Shown here: positions 34,767 through 46,624 of the stretch, piece after piece
Numbering within the stretch: position 1 is the first letter of the stretch
Layout: every line of letters begins with the position of its first letter
From: Diadophis punctatus similis
Taxonomy: Eukaryota; Chordata; Lepidosauria; Squamata; Dipsadidae
Direction: 5' to 3'
Length of the DNA stretch: 64,000 bases
Assembly: GCA_023053685.1 (NCBI GenBank)
Contig: JALIGW010000029.1
Coordinates: 1,897,001 to 1,961,000 of the forward strand
Position numbers and translations under genes: made by a program
Notes under the pieces: model-generated
The model's database searches: none
What the model saw: only the letters and a program-made list of their open reading frames with translations
What the model was told of the DNA's origin: nothing

Positions 34767-36475
34767 CATTTCTATCCAATATATCATAAACAAACATCCT
34801 AATTTTACACCTTTTGTATTTATATCTCCCGTCTGTTTCCCCTCCATTTTTCAAATTACTTCCCTTCCTCTATCTCCCTCTCTTCCCCTACTTTCTTTCT
34901 CCTTCTCTCCCTTTTTCCAACTTCCCTCTCTCCTCCTTTCCCCTTCCTTTTCTACTTCCTCTTCCTCCCTCTTGTCCCTTCCCTGAGTATATCTAATCCT
35001 AATCCCTTTTATGGTTAACAGATGGGTAGCTCAAATTCCTAATTTCATTCAATCATCGGTGTTACTCTTAAGCTTATATTCCATATCTATATTTATTCAT
35101 ATATCATATTTTTCTAGATATTTATTTATTTTATTTATTTTGTTATTCTTATATGCCGCCCAACTCCCAAAGGACTCCCGAAGGACTATATTTACTATTG
35201 TCCTAATGCTGCCTCCTTAACCACCTATTTTTTTGTTGCCTGGGTCTACCATCTTTAATTGTACATTTTCTTCCAATTGATTGCTATTACTTATCTTCCA
35301 TACATATTCATTATCTCTTATAGCTCATTTCATACTCATCTTTCAAATCCATCCTCTTTTTCTTTTTTCTTTAAAATTTTTGGCCTCCTACTTCCTTTCC
35401 TCAATTTATATCTTTACTTATTTTCTTTTTATTCAGTCATCTCTAAGTGCCCTTAATTTATAATCTCTTTTACCTTTTCAAATCCCCCTTATTACTCAAG
35501 TTTTTATATCTTCATGAATGTATTTTAACATCTCAGTCAATTCTTCATAAATACACACCTCCATATTGTCAAGTTCACAATTGTTAGAGGTTCAGTGTTT
35601 TTTTGCTTGAAGCTTAAGTCCATATAATCTCTTTGTATTTCAGTCCAATCCAATTCAAAGTCCTATTATCATCTATCACCAAAACAGTACACCATCAAAC
35701 ACAATAGCACAGCACACACTCCTTTCAAATCCAATAGCACAGCACACACTCCTTTCAAGCTCCTAGTTATCTTCTTATGAGCAAGGTCAGTCTCCAGCTG
35801 TCAGCAAATTCTAGCTTTCCACAGTCTGTTGCAATATTTTCTTTTAGCCAGCAGATGTCGTTGCCGGTTTCCCAATATAACAAGACAAATCTTTTTGTCT
35901 CTCCAAAGTACTTTAAATCCACATAGCACATATGAGATATTTTCTTCAAATTCGTTATTCTTTTTCAGTTTCTTTAACTTCCACCAAGTCCAATTATAAA
36001 GACATCCTCAAATTTCTTGGGCTTTTAAACTTATTCCTCTATGGTATTTCCAATTCCTAGATAGCCGCTCACTCCATTTTAGAATCTCTTTTGTCTCCTT
36101 TTAAGTTTCTTCTTTTTATCATTAAATCGGCCAAACACTCACCCAGCTTCAACACTTCTTCACATCTCTCCAGCACAAACGCTTAGATCTTGTCACCCAG
36201 CCAATCCATGATCTCTCTATTCCAATCTTTCCAATTGTGGCAGTCCCAGTTAATGGCGACAGAGTCGTCTTCCACAGCTGCTGGTCGAGAGGCTGGTGCC
36301 AGCTCCCCGGAGTGGGGGTTGCAAGCCTCCCCAGACCGGTGCCTCTCTTCTTCACAGCCCCTCCAGGGCAGTTCTGACCTGGTTCCGGTCCGGTTCCAAG
36401 TCTCCTAGCAGCTAGGATTCAGGGTTTCCCGTGGAACGCGGGAGACACCCGTAGCACTGCGACGTTGGCCACACC
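34762..36475 (-). repeat. Probable antisense LINE with deleted ORFs (possibly L1-type)
   Basis: On the minus strand the block starts with a GC-rich head (aagagggggtgtggccaacg, tctcccgcgttccacgggaa). It runs through A-rich degenerate sequence and ends in a purine-rich zone followed by TA repeats. A GC-rich 5' leader and a purine-rich tail fit a LINE copy lacking most of its coding region. No diagnostic protein motif is readable, so the family is uncertain. A 31-bp tandem duplication (aatagcacagcacacactcc plus the following bases) lies at about 35702-35758. Confidence 0.35.
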
Positions 36476-36761
36476 CCCTCTTAAGGAGACTTTTCTTCTT
36501 TGTCCATCATTTCCATCATTTGTCCATCATTTCCCAAGATCCACACAATGCTACAAAAATTGGTTTTTCTCACATTTAGAACCTCCCAACATTTTCACAT
36601 TCAACATTTTGAAATTGTTCCAGAAAAAAACAGAATCAAGGAGTGGCAAAAAAAAATGTATTCAAAATTGTTGCCAGGCATGGTTTTAAAAACTTATAGT
36701 GAATAACTGTCCACAAAGTCTGGTATTTTGGTAAAGGAGGTCTTTGATTAAAAGAGAAACA

Positions 36762-36812
36762 TACACACACACATACACACACACGTGTGTGTGTGTGTGT
36801 GTGTGTGTATGT
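36762..36812 (+). repeat. (CA)n/(TG)n compound microsatellite
   Basis: CA units switch directly to TG units at acacgtgtgt, making a self-complementary tract. Confidence 0.95.
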
Positions 36813-36907
36813 ATATGTATGTAGATATGTAGATCTATAAATAGTCTCCCTTTATTTTCATTTATCAGCAAAAAATGTTACATATATACGTATATATGTA
36901 CATATAT

Positions 36908-37201
36908 CAGAGGTGGGATTCAGCAAGTTCTGACCAGTTCTGGAGAACCGGTGCAGAAATTTTGAGTAGTTTGGAGAACCTCTGATTGCCCCGCCCCCAT
37001 CTATTTTCTGCCTCCCGAGTCGCAGCAGAATTGGAGGAAATTGGGATTTTGCAGTAATCTTCCCCTGGAGTGGGGAGGGAATGGAGATTTTACAGTATCT
37101 TTCCCCTGCTATGCCCACCAAGTCACGCCCACCAAGCCACATCATACCCACCAAGGCATGCCCACAGAACCGGCAGTAAAAAAAATTGAATCCCACCACT
37201 G
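36908..37201. mobile_element. Non-autonomous hAT-type element (GGTGGGATTC variant)
   Basis: CAGAGGTGGGATTCAGCAAG at the left and GAATCCCACCACTG at the right. The flanking catatat is repeated on both sides (7 bp). The internal ggagaaccggt and cagaaccggcag link it to the GGTGGGTT family. Confidence 0.82.
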
Positions 37202-37400
37202 CATATATCCCTGCTATCACTCCCTGCTATTCAATCTTCAATTTCGCAAACTCCTTTTACTGGTTGGTAGCCTTGCAAGTGATATAAAATTTCTTCAAAT
37301 ATCAATTGCCTATGTTTTTCAAATCTTAAGAAAACTGCAGTGACTAACATAAGGGCACACAGCTGACGTTCCCTGACGTTTTCTACAAATAAAGGTGTTA

Positions 37401-37775
37401 AGGTAATTCTCAACGTACAACCCTAATTGAGCCCAAAAATTCCATTGCTAAGTGAGACAGTTAAGTGAATTTTGCCCCATTTTACAACATTCTTTCTTGC
37501 CACAGTTGGTAAATGAATCACTCCAGTTGTTAAGTTACTGTAGTAACATGGTTGTTAAGTGAATCTGGCTTCTCCATTGACTTTGCTTGTTAGAAGGTTG
37601 CAAAAGGTGAACACATGACCCCAGGACTCTGCAACCATCATAAATATGAGTCAGTTGGCAAGCGCAGGAATTTTGATCACATGACATGTGAAAAATGGTC
37701 ATAAATCACTTTTTTCAGTGCTGTTGTAACTTCAAATGGTCCCTAAACGAATGGTTGTAAATTGAGGACTACCTG
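37401..37775. mobile_element. Tigger/pogo-like MITE, copy 5
   Basis: TA-aggtaattctcaacgtacaa at the left and ATTGAGGACTACCTG-TA at the right, in the opposite orientation internally to the copy at 6565. Confidence 0.76.
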
Positions 37776-39250
37776 TAACTAATAGATCATATATGTACTG
37801 TATATAGAAATTGTACTCAAGTAGGCTTAACATGTGTTAGACAACCTTAGAAAAGCAAACAGTTGAACTTTTCTTTCTGTAGAAGAACTTGAACTGTTTT
37901 TCTGCTTTCTTTACCTCATCAACACTCACTGTATCTAGATTAGTTATGTGGACAGTGTAAGTTGAGGTAAATTAAATGATAAGGATTTCTGAACCATCTC
38001 TAGTACAGTCTGTACCTAGAGCTCAGCTCTAGTATTTGGGTCTTTGGAATAATCTTTGAAAACAGTTTATGGTTAAGGGGGAAACTATTTGTTATCTAAT
38101 TTAAGTTTAGTGAGTTAATTGCCATTATGTCAGGCCTGGCTCCTGATAATTGTGTTGACAAATATATCAACAAGAGTTGTCCTCAATGGCAATCAGTAAT
38201 CCTGTCAAGGACTTTCTGGTGAGTACCTTGATTGTGTCAATATTCCTTATTCATTCTCTTTTCCTTTTTCTATTCCTTCTGCTTTTGCATGGTTATTAAA
38301 AATATTGCCCATTGTATAACATGTCCAAACTGTATGAGTTTCTAATTATTAATAATCCAGATTTTATTTATCCATGACTGACTGATTTGTTCTTATTACA
38401 GTCCATGGTATTTTTAGTAAATGTATTTTGGATGATATCAAAACTACAGTATTTTAAAGACAATGAATATTTGTAGCTTGATTTGCATATATACTGTAAG
38501 TCGATTTGCAGGAGTGCCAGAAAACTGATATTTACTTTCAGATGACAAAGTAGTATGACCTGAATATGTTAGTGTTTCGACTTTCAGCTGCCAACTCTTC
38601 TGGTCTTGCCATTCACTGTGCAGTTTACATGGGTATGTAGATGCACTTGATTCATTCCATTTCCTATTCTGAATGACTTGTTTATCCAAATTCAGCTCTT
38701 ACAATTGCTTCCTCATTATAACGTCTCCTCAGAAGAGTAATTAGATATTTTTGGCATACTATTAGCTTTGATATATTCCACATTCTGCCATGGTCTCTAC
38801 AATCAAGGGTCTGGCAGTAAGGACAAGCAAACCACCTCCTCTAATTATCTTGCTCTGCTCATTATCCATCATATGTTAACTATCTCATCTTGCCATCTCT
38901 GTCTTTTCTGATATCTGTCTTCTCATTTCCATGAGTGTCTCTGTTCTTTGTAAGATGTTATATAACATTTTGTTTCCTTGAGGAGATGGTGGAATGGTTT
39001 GATACTTGCACATTCTCTAGTACATATTTTTTCTTCCATGATATAACTGTACACCAATCTTTTCTGTTCACATATTTTTGATTCAGATTTGGTAGTTAGA
39101 TTCATATTCTACCTTTCCTTCAGTTGAAGATGGTGTATATAATACTCCTCTCATTTCCCCCACAGCAATAACTGTGAGGTATATTGGGTGAAAACGAGTG
39201 ACTGGTCCAAAATCACATGGGTAGTTCTAATCTACCAGTAACATCTTTTT
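37776..39250. other. Intron 1 sequence, no recognised feature
   Basis: Nothing recognised. Confidence 0.35.
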
Positions 39251-40095
39251 TATATATATAAACAGTTTTTATTAGTTTATAATATAACATACAAAGAAAA
39301 TACAAAAGTAAATAGTAGGGAAAATAGGGAAGGGAAAAGGGAAGGGGAAAGTGAGGGAAAGAAAAGGGGAAAAAGAAAAAAAAGGCATTGACTTCCGACT
39401 GCCTTTGATGAGTAGAATAAGGATAACATCAAACCTCAGCATCTAGTCCAATGTCTTGATGACTACATCACACTGACTCAAACATTTGTTGGCATAAAGT
39501 TGTTGCTGACTTTTATCTTTCTGCTTTAAACATTTCTGTAGACATTTTATATACACATGCTTTACATTTTCCTGCTTAACAGTTTGTATACCTATTTTGT
39601 TGAATACTACAGTATATGTTGCCTACACATGCTTCTATCATCCCATTAATCCATTTGTAATAAGTCTCACAATAGCCTTTCCAGCTTCCTTTCCATCTTC
39701 GTTTAACTTTTTGCATCAGAAGTTGTTCCGACTGGATTGATTTTTTTTTTCAATTTCTTACCAAATAGTCAATTTGATTCTTATATTGGTCATTCAATAA
39801 TATCCAGTTGTATAATTGGGTTTATGAGACACTATTTTTTTTTAATAATTATGTTTAAGAGACACTAGCAATGAGCAAAATGTTTCCTGCTTAATTGTGT
39901 TGACCCACTTCAAATATTCCTGCAATTTCAGGTTCCTCCATTTCGCCAACTTCTTTTCCTCCAGTGAGTACCAGCTCATTGGTACCACAATCGTCTTCCA
40001 GATGTTGAGTTTTAGCATCTCTTGCAATTTGCCATGCAATTATTAAGTATCTTTTCACCACTGTATCTATGATGAATCTGGCTGTCTTCATTTTG
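39251..40095 (-). repeat. Possible LINE 3' end (minus strand)
   Basis: The left edge has aacagtttttattagtttat followed by a polypyrimidine/purine zone. The minus-strand translations KWRNLKLQEYLKWVNTIKQE and KTQHLEDDCGTNE lie in different frames, which suggests a frameshifted end of an L1-like ORF2. The evidence is weak. Confidence 0.35.
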
Positions 40096-40249
40096 ACTCA
40101 GTAGCTCAGTGGGTCAGCACAATGCAATGAATGTCAGAGGATTCAGGATCCTTCAACTTTTTTAGCTTAGGCTGAAAAGTGTTCTGCTTGAAAACTTGGG
40201 AAGTGTGTCAATGTTTGATAATATTGGGTGAGATGGGCTATTGGTTAGA

Positions 40250-41095
40250 TAAAGGGAAGGTTTCCCTTGTCTGGTCATGTCCAATTCTAGGGTGCGGTGC
40301 TCATCTCTATTTCCTAACCCAGTGCTTCTCAATTATTTTCTGTTATGCCCCCCCTAGGATGAAGTAAACATTTCGCGCCCCCCCAACTCTCCGCAAGGGG
40401 ATCTCCTCAGCCCTGGCTTAATAGACATAGGGAGAGCAGGAAGAGGAACGGGAAGGAAGCTGGATTCCCAGTCCCCTTTCCTGCTTCCTCTCTAGACGTA
40501 AAAGTGTTGCGAGGTTCTAGGTTGCGAGAGAAGGAGGGGGGGAGGAGAACGGTCGGCCGAAGGGAAGCTGCTGCTGGCGATAGTTCCTCTGCCAGCCCGG
40601 ATTTCCAAAAAGAAGAAATAAAAGACATAGCGAAGTGCTCCAAAAAGAGCTTGCTGGCTTGGCCCAGCCGCGGCAGAGAGTGGGGGGGGGGGGGGGACAG
40701 AGAGAGAGACATAGAAAATCATACAGAGTGATACACAGAGTGGGTGAGAGAGACAGAAGAGACACATACAGTGATACACACAGAGAGAGGAGGAGATGGG
40801 GAGAGAGAGATACAGAGAGAGGTCACATGCGCCCCCCTGGCATCGCTCTGCACCCCCCCAGGGGGGCGCGCCCCACTATTTGAGAAACACTGTCCTAACC
40901 AAAGGAGCCAGTGTCCAAAGACACTTCCATGGTCATGTGGCCAGCATGAATATACACTGAATCGCATGGAATGCTCTTGCAGTCCCACAAAACAGTACCT
41001 ATTTATCATTTGCATGTTTTTAGACTGCTAGGTGGGCAGGAGCTGGGACAAGAACAGGAGCTCACCCAATCATGTGGTACTTGGGTGTAAGTTTA
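40250..41095 (+). repeat. tRNA-derived squamate SINE interrupted by an hAT element
   Basis: The left part agggaaggtttcccttgtct with ggtgcggtgctcatctct is followed after 40892 by gagccagtgtccaaagacac and gtggtcatgtggccagcatg, and by gctaggtgggcaggagctgg. The same order occurs uninterrupted at 56893-57223. The hAT element 40320-40892 splits this copy. Confidence 0.82.
40320..40892. mobile_element. Non-autonomous hAT-type element inside a SINE (573 bp)
   Basis: CAGTGCTTCTCAATTATTTT at the left and TTTGAGAAACACTG at the right. Perfect 8-bp TSDs tcctaacc lie at 40312-40319 and 40893-40900. The interior is unusual: C-rich ends (gcgcccccc), an AG-rich stretch and a G-run at 40682-40695. No transposase frame is present. 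Confidence 0.9.
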
Positions 41096-42016
41096 TGGAC
41101 CATGTTTTTACTTTAGATTTATGGGCACTAACTCCATGCAATATACTGTCGTTACAGTAATGCTCCACATAACAGCAGGCAGCATTAGTACATTAACTAC
41201 TGTTAAGCTACTGAGTAATCTGGGTTTATATAGAAAACAATGAGATCAACAGAGAGCCTTTGTGTAAGCAGATTAAATGAAGACATATGGAAAGAGATCC
41301 AAGATATTTTTGCTCCATCTGATCTCATTGCCTTGATGCATTGAGTGGGATCTTGTTAAACACTGCTGACTACGTGCAACTGTGCAGTGTGTAGGTTAAC
41401 TTTGTGATACATGTTCTGCAGCCTGCAGAACTGAGTCTTTCTATTTCAGAGGTGGAGATGCAGCTGCTGTGGCTGAAGCCTTTCTAACTTAGTGAAGCAG
41501 GACGGTAGAAATTACATTCAACTGAAGGCATTGCTTGACTTCTGTTCCTGAGGGTAGCATGCCTCCAGAAAAATCTGACTGTATGACCTTGTCAGAATTT
41601 GCAAGGTCAGCACAACTGAGAGGAATGGATCTCTGTGCTGCAGAGGAGACCTCCAAGATAGGAAGGGCCGTGACAGCTGGTTCACTTTGAAATGCAGCCT
41701 TTCATTACCGCTGACTTTTTCATTTACATGTAATTTCTCCGTTACTTACAGACAGGGCAGCACCTCTGTTTCATATTATCAGCTCTTTACTGTAGGCCTG
41801 GCATCTTATTCCTAATTTTATTCTGAAGTTATCCCGTTATTTCTGTTACAGAGTGGGAAATCTGTGCTTAAAAATGTTGCCCTTCTCTTGATTACTGTGC
41901 TACGCAAAACTTGTCAGATTGGACATCAGCTGAGAAGATCATTTTGTTGATACATTCTACTGCCATATAAATTTAATGGTAGACTAGTATCCTTTACTCT
42001 GATCATATGCTCAAGA
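41096..42016. other. Intron 1 sequence, no recognised feature
   Basis: Nothing recognised. Confidence 0.35.
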
Positions 42017-42114
42017 CAGTGGTGGGTTGCTCCCCGTTCGGCCCAGCTCCGCCCACCCACCTGGGACGCTTCTGCGCATGAACTGGTAGCAACGGGTTTT
42101 AGAACCCACTACTG
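42017..42114. mobile_element. Very short hAT-type MITE (98 bp)
   Basis: CAGTGGTGGGTTGC at the left and AGAACCCACTACTG at the right, flanked by gctcaaga and gctcaaaa (7 of 8). It appears to be an internally deleted member of the GGTGGGTT family, retaining gttcggcccagctccgccca. Confidence 0.84.
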
Positions 42115-42171
42115 GCTCAAAAATGTGTCATGTTTCTAACATGGCATCAGTCAGATGCAAAAGAGATGCAG

Positions 42172-42235
42172 GTAGTCCCCACTTAATGACCCTGGTTGGG
42201 ACTGGCAACTCTGCAACTAAACAAGCCACCAGTAA
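42172..42235. repeat. Tigger-like MITE end fragment
   Basis: caggtagtccccacttaatg resembles the left terminus of the MITEs at 10658 and elsewhere. The remainder is missing. Confidence 0.5.
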
Positions 42236-42312
42236 ATGGGAAATCATTTGGCTGTGATTGGGTGTTCCAGTTGGAAAGAGACAAAACTACTGACTTGGTT
42301 TCACACCTTCAG

Positions 42313-42408
42313 CTTTGGTTTTGCTTTTGCTTTTGCTTTTGCTTTGCTTTGCTTTGCTTTGCTTTCTAACATCCCCCTACACACACACACACACACACAC
42401 ACACACCC
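42313..42408 (+). repeat. (TTTGC/TTTTGC)n and (CA)n microsatellites
   Basis: TTTTGC and TTTGC units occupy 42313-42367, and CA units occupy 42380-42406 after a short spacer. Confidence 0.95.
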
Positions 42409-42672
42409 CTTTGGAATGTTCCAGTGCCTGCTTACTGTCTACAGTGGGGAAACTGGGGGGGGGACCATGAATTAGAAAAGATTCATGATTGATCGAGAAA
42501 TAGCAATATGTTGGGGTGTTGTTTTTTTTGAAACACTGGAAATCTTAAATGGACTTCTTGTTGAAAGAAGAAAAAAATGAAATAATTTATGGATTCAAAG
42601 ATTAAGAAAGATATCAATTAAAGGAGGAGATGAGGAGATCTGGGAAATATTTAAGAGAAATGATGGACAACA

Positions 42673-42910
42673 AGATTGTCATTATTTGTTGAAAAGGAGA
42701 TCAGAAGTCATTTCTCCATATTTATTGATTTTGGTTTTCTTTTCTTTTCATGTATGTGTACGTTTTCTTTTGATTTGACTTTTATTATATGATTTTTAAA
42801 AAATAAATATGAATTTTAGAAAAGAAAAACAATAAGAGAAAAAAATGCAAACTTTAGAAGGCACTCTAAAAGTACAAATCAATTCCCCTTCTCTAAGTCT
42901 CAGTCTAAAT
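42673..42910 (+). repeat. Left arm of a near-perfect inverted repeat
   Basis: About 238 bases, from aagattgtcattatttgttg to gtctcagtctaaat, are repeated in inverse orientation at 43137-43376. I count about one or two differences (for example catgtatg versus the complement of catacacg). The left arm lies outside the hAT element at 42911 and the right arm inside it. Confidence 0.92.
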
Positions 42911-43588
42911 CCGTGGTGGTGAACCTATGCACTTCCGGTTTGTCCGTTTTGTAGTTTTTTGCATTCCGGAGCTTCAGGGAGCTTCCCTGAACCCTCAGGA
43001 GTGCAAAAAACAGCTCACCGGCAAACCAGAAGTGCGTTTTTCCGCACTTCCGGTTTGCCGGTGGGCAACACTCGCGTGCCGTCCGCTATGGCTCCGCGTG
43101 CCACCTGTGGCACGTGTGCCATAGGTTCGCCACCACGGATTTAGACTGAGACTTAGAGAAGGGGAATTGATTTGTACTTTTAGAGTGCCTTCTAAAGTTT
43201 GCATTTTTTTCTCTTATTGTTTTTCTTTTCTAAAATTCATATTTATTTTTTAAAAATCATATAATAAAAGTCAAATCAAAAGAAAACGTACACATACACG
43301 AAAAGAAAAGAAAACCAAAATCAATAAATATGGAGAAATGACTTCTGATCTCCTTTTCAACAAATAATGACAATCTTTTTTTCCCCGCACTTCCGGTTTG
43401 CCCGTTTCGTCGTCCCAGGCTCCGGTAAGGCCTTTGCGCGGGGGTGGGGGGGTGTGCGCATGCGCAGGGGGCAGCATGGGGGGGTGTTGTGCGCATGCAT
43501 GGGGGGGAGGGAATAGGTGTGGGCACGCGAGCGTGCGCGAGCCCCCCCCTTTTTTGGCACGCGAGCCTAAAAAGGTTCGCCACCACTG
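42911..43588. mobile_element. hAT-type element carrying an inverted copy of its own flank
   Basis: The left terminus CCGTGGTGGTGAACC (CAG changed to CCG) and right terminus GGTTCGCCACCACTG are flanked by perfect 8-bp duplications gtctaaat at 42903-42910 and 43589-43596. Inside, a second terminus-like end ggttcgccaccacgg closes at about 43137. It is followed by an inverted copy of the genomic sequence left of the element, to about 43376, and then GC-rich hAT sequence. Family membership with the element at 1134 is shown by cataggttcgcca and cacctgtggcac. Confidence 0.85.
43137..43376 (-). repeat. Right arm of the inverted repeat, within the hAT element
   Basis: The reverse complement of 42673-42910, ending at gacaatctt before T-rich sequence and ccccgcacttccgg. 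The near-identity of the arms implies a recent origin. Confidence 0.92.
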
Positions 43589-43596
43589 GTCTAAAT

Positions 43597-44318
43597 CTTA
43601 GATTTAGACTGAGACTTAGAATAACTTTATTGTCACTTCGAATGTACAGTAATCGGCATACATTAAAATGAAATTTAGTTGCATACAGCTCTCAAAGGGT
43701 CACCACCTCCAATATACACTACATAAACATGACAAAAACAAACAAACAAATAATTGTGCATATATCCACATATATTATATGACACAGAGAAACAACACAG
43801 TCTAGTTCGGATGTATACATGTACATGGCGAGAAAAACGAATCTTGTTGATTACCTGATTGATTGGATCCATCACCTATCATATCTTAACTGGTATGTCT
43901 AACAGCATTTGGGTGGGGAAAGCTGATTTCTTTGATGTCTTTTTTTTTTTTACAAAACCAGGAATGTGAATGTGATAACAGTCACAAACACAGTGATGGG
44001 TAAGCTCTGTCCTTATCATGTATTTAGAACCTCTTAAGAATTACCTGTTGTTGCTTCTCTAATGAGAAACAAATCTGGTACCAACTTTACTGTAAGAATT
44101 ATTTCTACTACTGTGCTCTAAAAACAAATACATTTCATCCCCAAACTCACCGCAGTCCCTGATAGTGACAGAGTCTTTATTTAAATGGTGTGCCAGATTT
44201 ATTTAAAATGCTGGTTTGTTAGTATTTCAAATCTTACTGGTACATACTGACCAGCTGCATCTGCTTGGTTCCCCCTGAAATGCAAGCAACCACAATCCAT
44301 ACCCAGAAAGGCTTATAT
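43597..44318. other. Intron 1 sequence, no recognised feature
   Basis: A short duplicate of the left flank (gatttagactgagacttaga) lies at 43603-43622, right after the TSD. Otherwise nothing is recognised. Confidence 0.4.
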
Positions 44319-44670
44319 CAGAGGTGGGTTCCTCCCGGTTCACACCGGTTCTATAGAACTGGTAGCAAACCGCTGGTGAAGTCATGATGACATCACGGAA
44401 CCGGTTCTGTCGGTGCCGGTCCGTGGATGCCACCATCTATTTTTTGGAATTTGTTTTTTTGGGATTTTTTGGGGGGGGGATTTTTTTCTGAGTTTTTTTT
44501 CCATCTGCGCATGTGCAGAAGCCGAGTTTCCGGCACTGTGCATACGTCGCCATCTTGTTTTTGGCTGTGGGTTGGTTTTCTTTAAAAAAAATTTATTTTT
44601 CGGTACTGCACATGCCAGTTGGCACGGGAGGAAGTGAACCGGCAGCGAGGCAAGTTAGAACCTACCCATG
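44319..44670. mobile_element. Non-autonomous hAT-type element (GGTGGGTT family), copy 4
   Basis: CAGAGGTGGGTTCCTCCCGG at the left and AGAACCTACCCATG at the right. Perfect 8-bp TSDs gcttatat lie at 44311-44318 and 44671-44678. Relative to copies 1 and 3 it is inverted (gaaccggcagcgaggcaagt is at the right). Confidence 0.9.
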
Positions 44671-44678
44671 GCTTATAT

Positions 44679-45753
44679 CATGTCTAGCCTGGGACCTCCC
44701 ACCCCTCCTTTTAATGTCAGTGTTAGAAACCAGCGTTTGTAGCTGACGTTTGGACTCTGGCTTCTTAAGAGAAGCACTAAATCAGAAGCCAGATTTAAAT
44801 TTAAAATTAAACATCCTGTCGCTTCTAAATTCCTGCCACTCTTATACATGGAAAAACTAAGTAGAAGCAATTGAGAAGTCTGCCCTGGCACACTTGCTGG
44901 TACTTCCTAACATGCCAGAATTCTCAGCAGCTTATTACAGGATTTTGTGTGAATACTATCCAGTGAGCAATATACAGTACATTAATCTGCTACACTCATT
45001 TATAACTCTAAAATTAGGAAAAGCGCTTGAGACAACCATGTTAATTTTTTTTTAAATGTAACACTTTTCACTTTGAGTGTTAATAAAACATAATACTTGT
45101 ACCTCACTAATTCATAGAAAACTATCTGCATAGCAAATGAATAAGAGTTGCATATCTACTGGATTATGTGATTAATCGCTTTGAAAATCTATTTGTTGCA
45201 ATGATTGCCTTTAAGGAAGGATAAAGAACTTACCAACCAGAACATTGGAAAGGTCCAAGATTTCAAGTCTTTGCCTTTAAGCTTACACTGATCTTAACAT
45301 TAAATCTGAAGTACTTACTTTTAGAGATTTGGGTCTCTCTCTTTCTCTCTTTTCTGCTTTCAGCTGTGCTTCCGAAACTCATGTACCTCATCCATTCATC
45401 ACGTTGCTTCCTCAAATCAGCTTCCAGGTAGTTTTCCTTTGAATATTTCTGCATATTATTATTATTGCATTTATCTGAGAGCTAAAATGGTAGGTTTTCT
45501 CCAAAATAGTTTGATTTCAAAGTGGGACGGTTGCCTTAAGTTTGCTGAGAATACAGTAGCGGAAGTAGAGAATATTTTCCCTTACTTCATCTTATTTTTG
45601 CAGGTGGTACCTTCTTAAATTTAGGGTCTTCTTACTGTACTTTTGCCAAGATAGAACAATAAAGAGTACACTGCAATTTAAAGAAAATTTTTCATTCTGA
45701 GATACAGCGTAAAAGTTGAAATTTGGATCAGCACTTTTGGCTGTCTCACAGAA
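44679..45753. other. Intron 1 sequence, no recognised feature
   Basis: Nothing recognised. Confidence 0.35.
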
Positions 45754-46140
45754 TTACTTTCTATCTCTTGAGTTTATGGCACAGAATAACAAAACAGAAT
45801 AACAGAATAACAGAGTTGGAAGGGACCTTGGAGGTCTTCTAGCCCACCCCCCTGCTCGGGCAGGAAACCCTATATATATTTCAGACAAATGGTTGTCCAA
45901 TCTCTTCTTAAAGACTTCTGGTGTTGGAGCACCCACAACTTCTGGAGGCAAGTCTTTCCACTGATTAATTGTTCTCACTGTCAGGAAATTTCTCCTGAAT
46001 TCCAAGTTGTTTCTTTCCTTTATTAATTTCCACACATTGCTTCTTGTCCTGCCTTCAGGGGCTTTGGAAAATAGGTTGATTCCCTTTTCTTTGTGGCAAC
46101 CCCTTAGATATTGGAACACTGTCACCCTCTGGTCTGTCTT
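45754..46140 (-). pseudogene. CR1 LINE 3' end: reverse-transcriptase C-terminus and tail (minus strand)
   Basis: The minus-strand frame contains DLPPEVVGAPTPEVFKKRLD preceded by FRRNFLTVRTINQWK, the classic CR1 C-terminus ('F..R....WN.LP..VV..P....FK..LD'). Upstream, LRGCHKEKGINLFSKAPEGR matches 'YL.G......LF...P..RTRG'. To the left are the CR1 3' block gagttggaagggaccttgga and an (ACAGAATA)-like octamer tail at about 45785-45808, which reads as repeated TATTCTGT on the minus strand. Frame and tail are well preserved, so the copy is moderately young but 5' truncated. Confidence 0.88.
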
Positions 46141-46550
46141 TTCACTAAACTAGACAGACCCAAAAGCAAATAGTTGTTCATGTGAGATCAGCCTCTGGCA
46201 GAAAAAAAACCACGTTATTGCTCAAGAAGTATCAATGAAAGTCCACACCCATGTTCTATTTGATCTCCCTTTCATGAAAACCATTATTGATCCCCCCTCC
46301 CCCATTCTGCCTCTTTCTTGAGATCAGATGACCTCTTCTCTCTTGTGGATTGAGTAGATGTTCTTCCACCTGCTGCATCTCACATCTGCTTCCATTAGCT
46401 AATTTCTGTTTAGATGTATCTATTACTTATTTATGGTCCTCTGGATCAATCAAAAGATGCATTTGATGAAACTTGATTCAGCCCTTATCTGGAAGTTATG
46501 GCTTGTCTCACCCCCTTCCATATTGTAGCTACTTAATGTAACTACCGGTA
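46141..46550. other. Intron 1 sequence, no recognised feature
   Basis: Nothing recognised. Confidence 0.35.

Positions 46551-46551
<1 letters not shown>

Positions 46552-46624
<73 letters not shown>

Noticed and set aside
42201..42475. Phe-Ala repeat open frame
   Set aside because: It is the translation of TTTGC microsatellite units.
43257..43671. Open frames in GC-rich sequence around 43.4-43.6 kb
   Set aside because: They lie within the hAT element and its captured flank and have low-complexity glycine- or histidine-rich translations.
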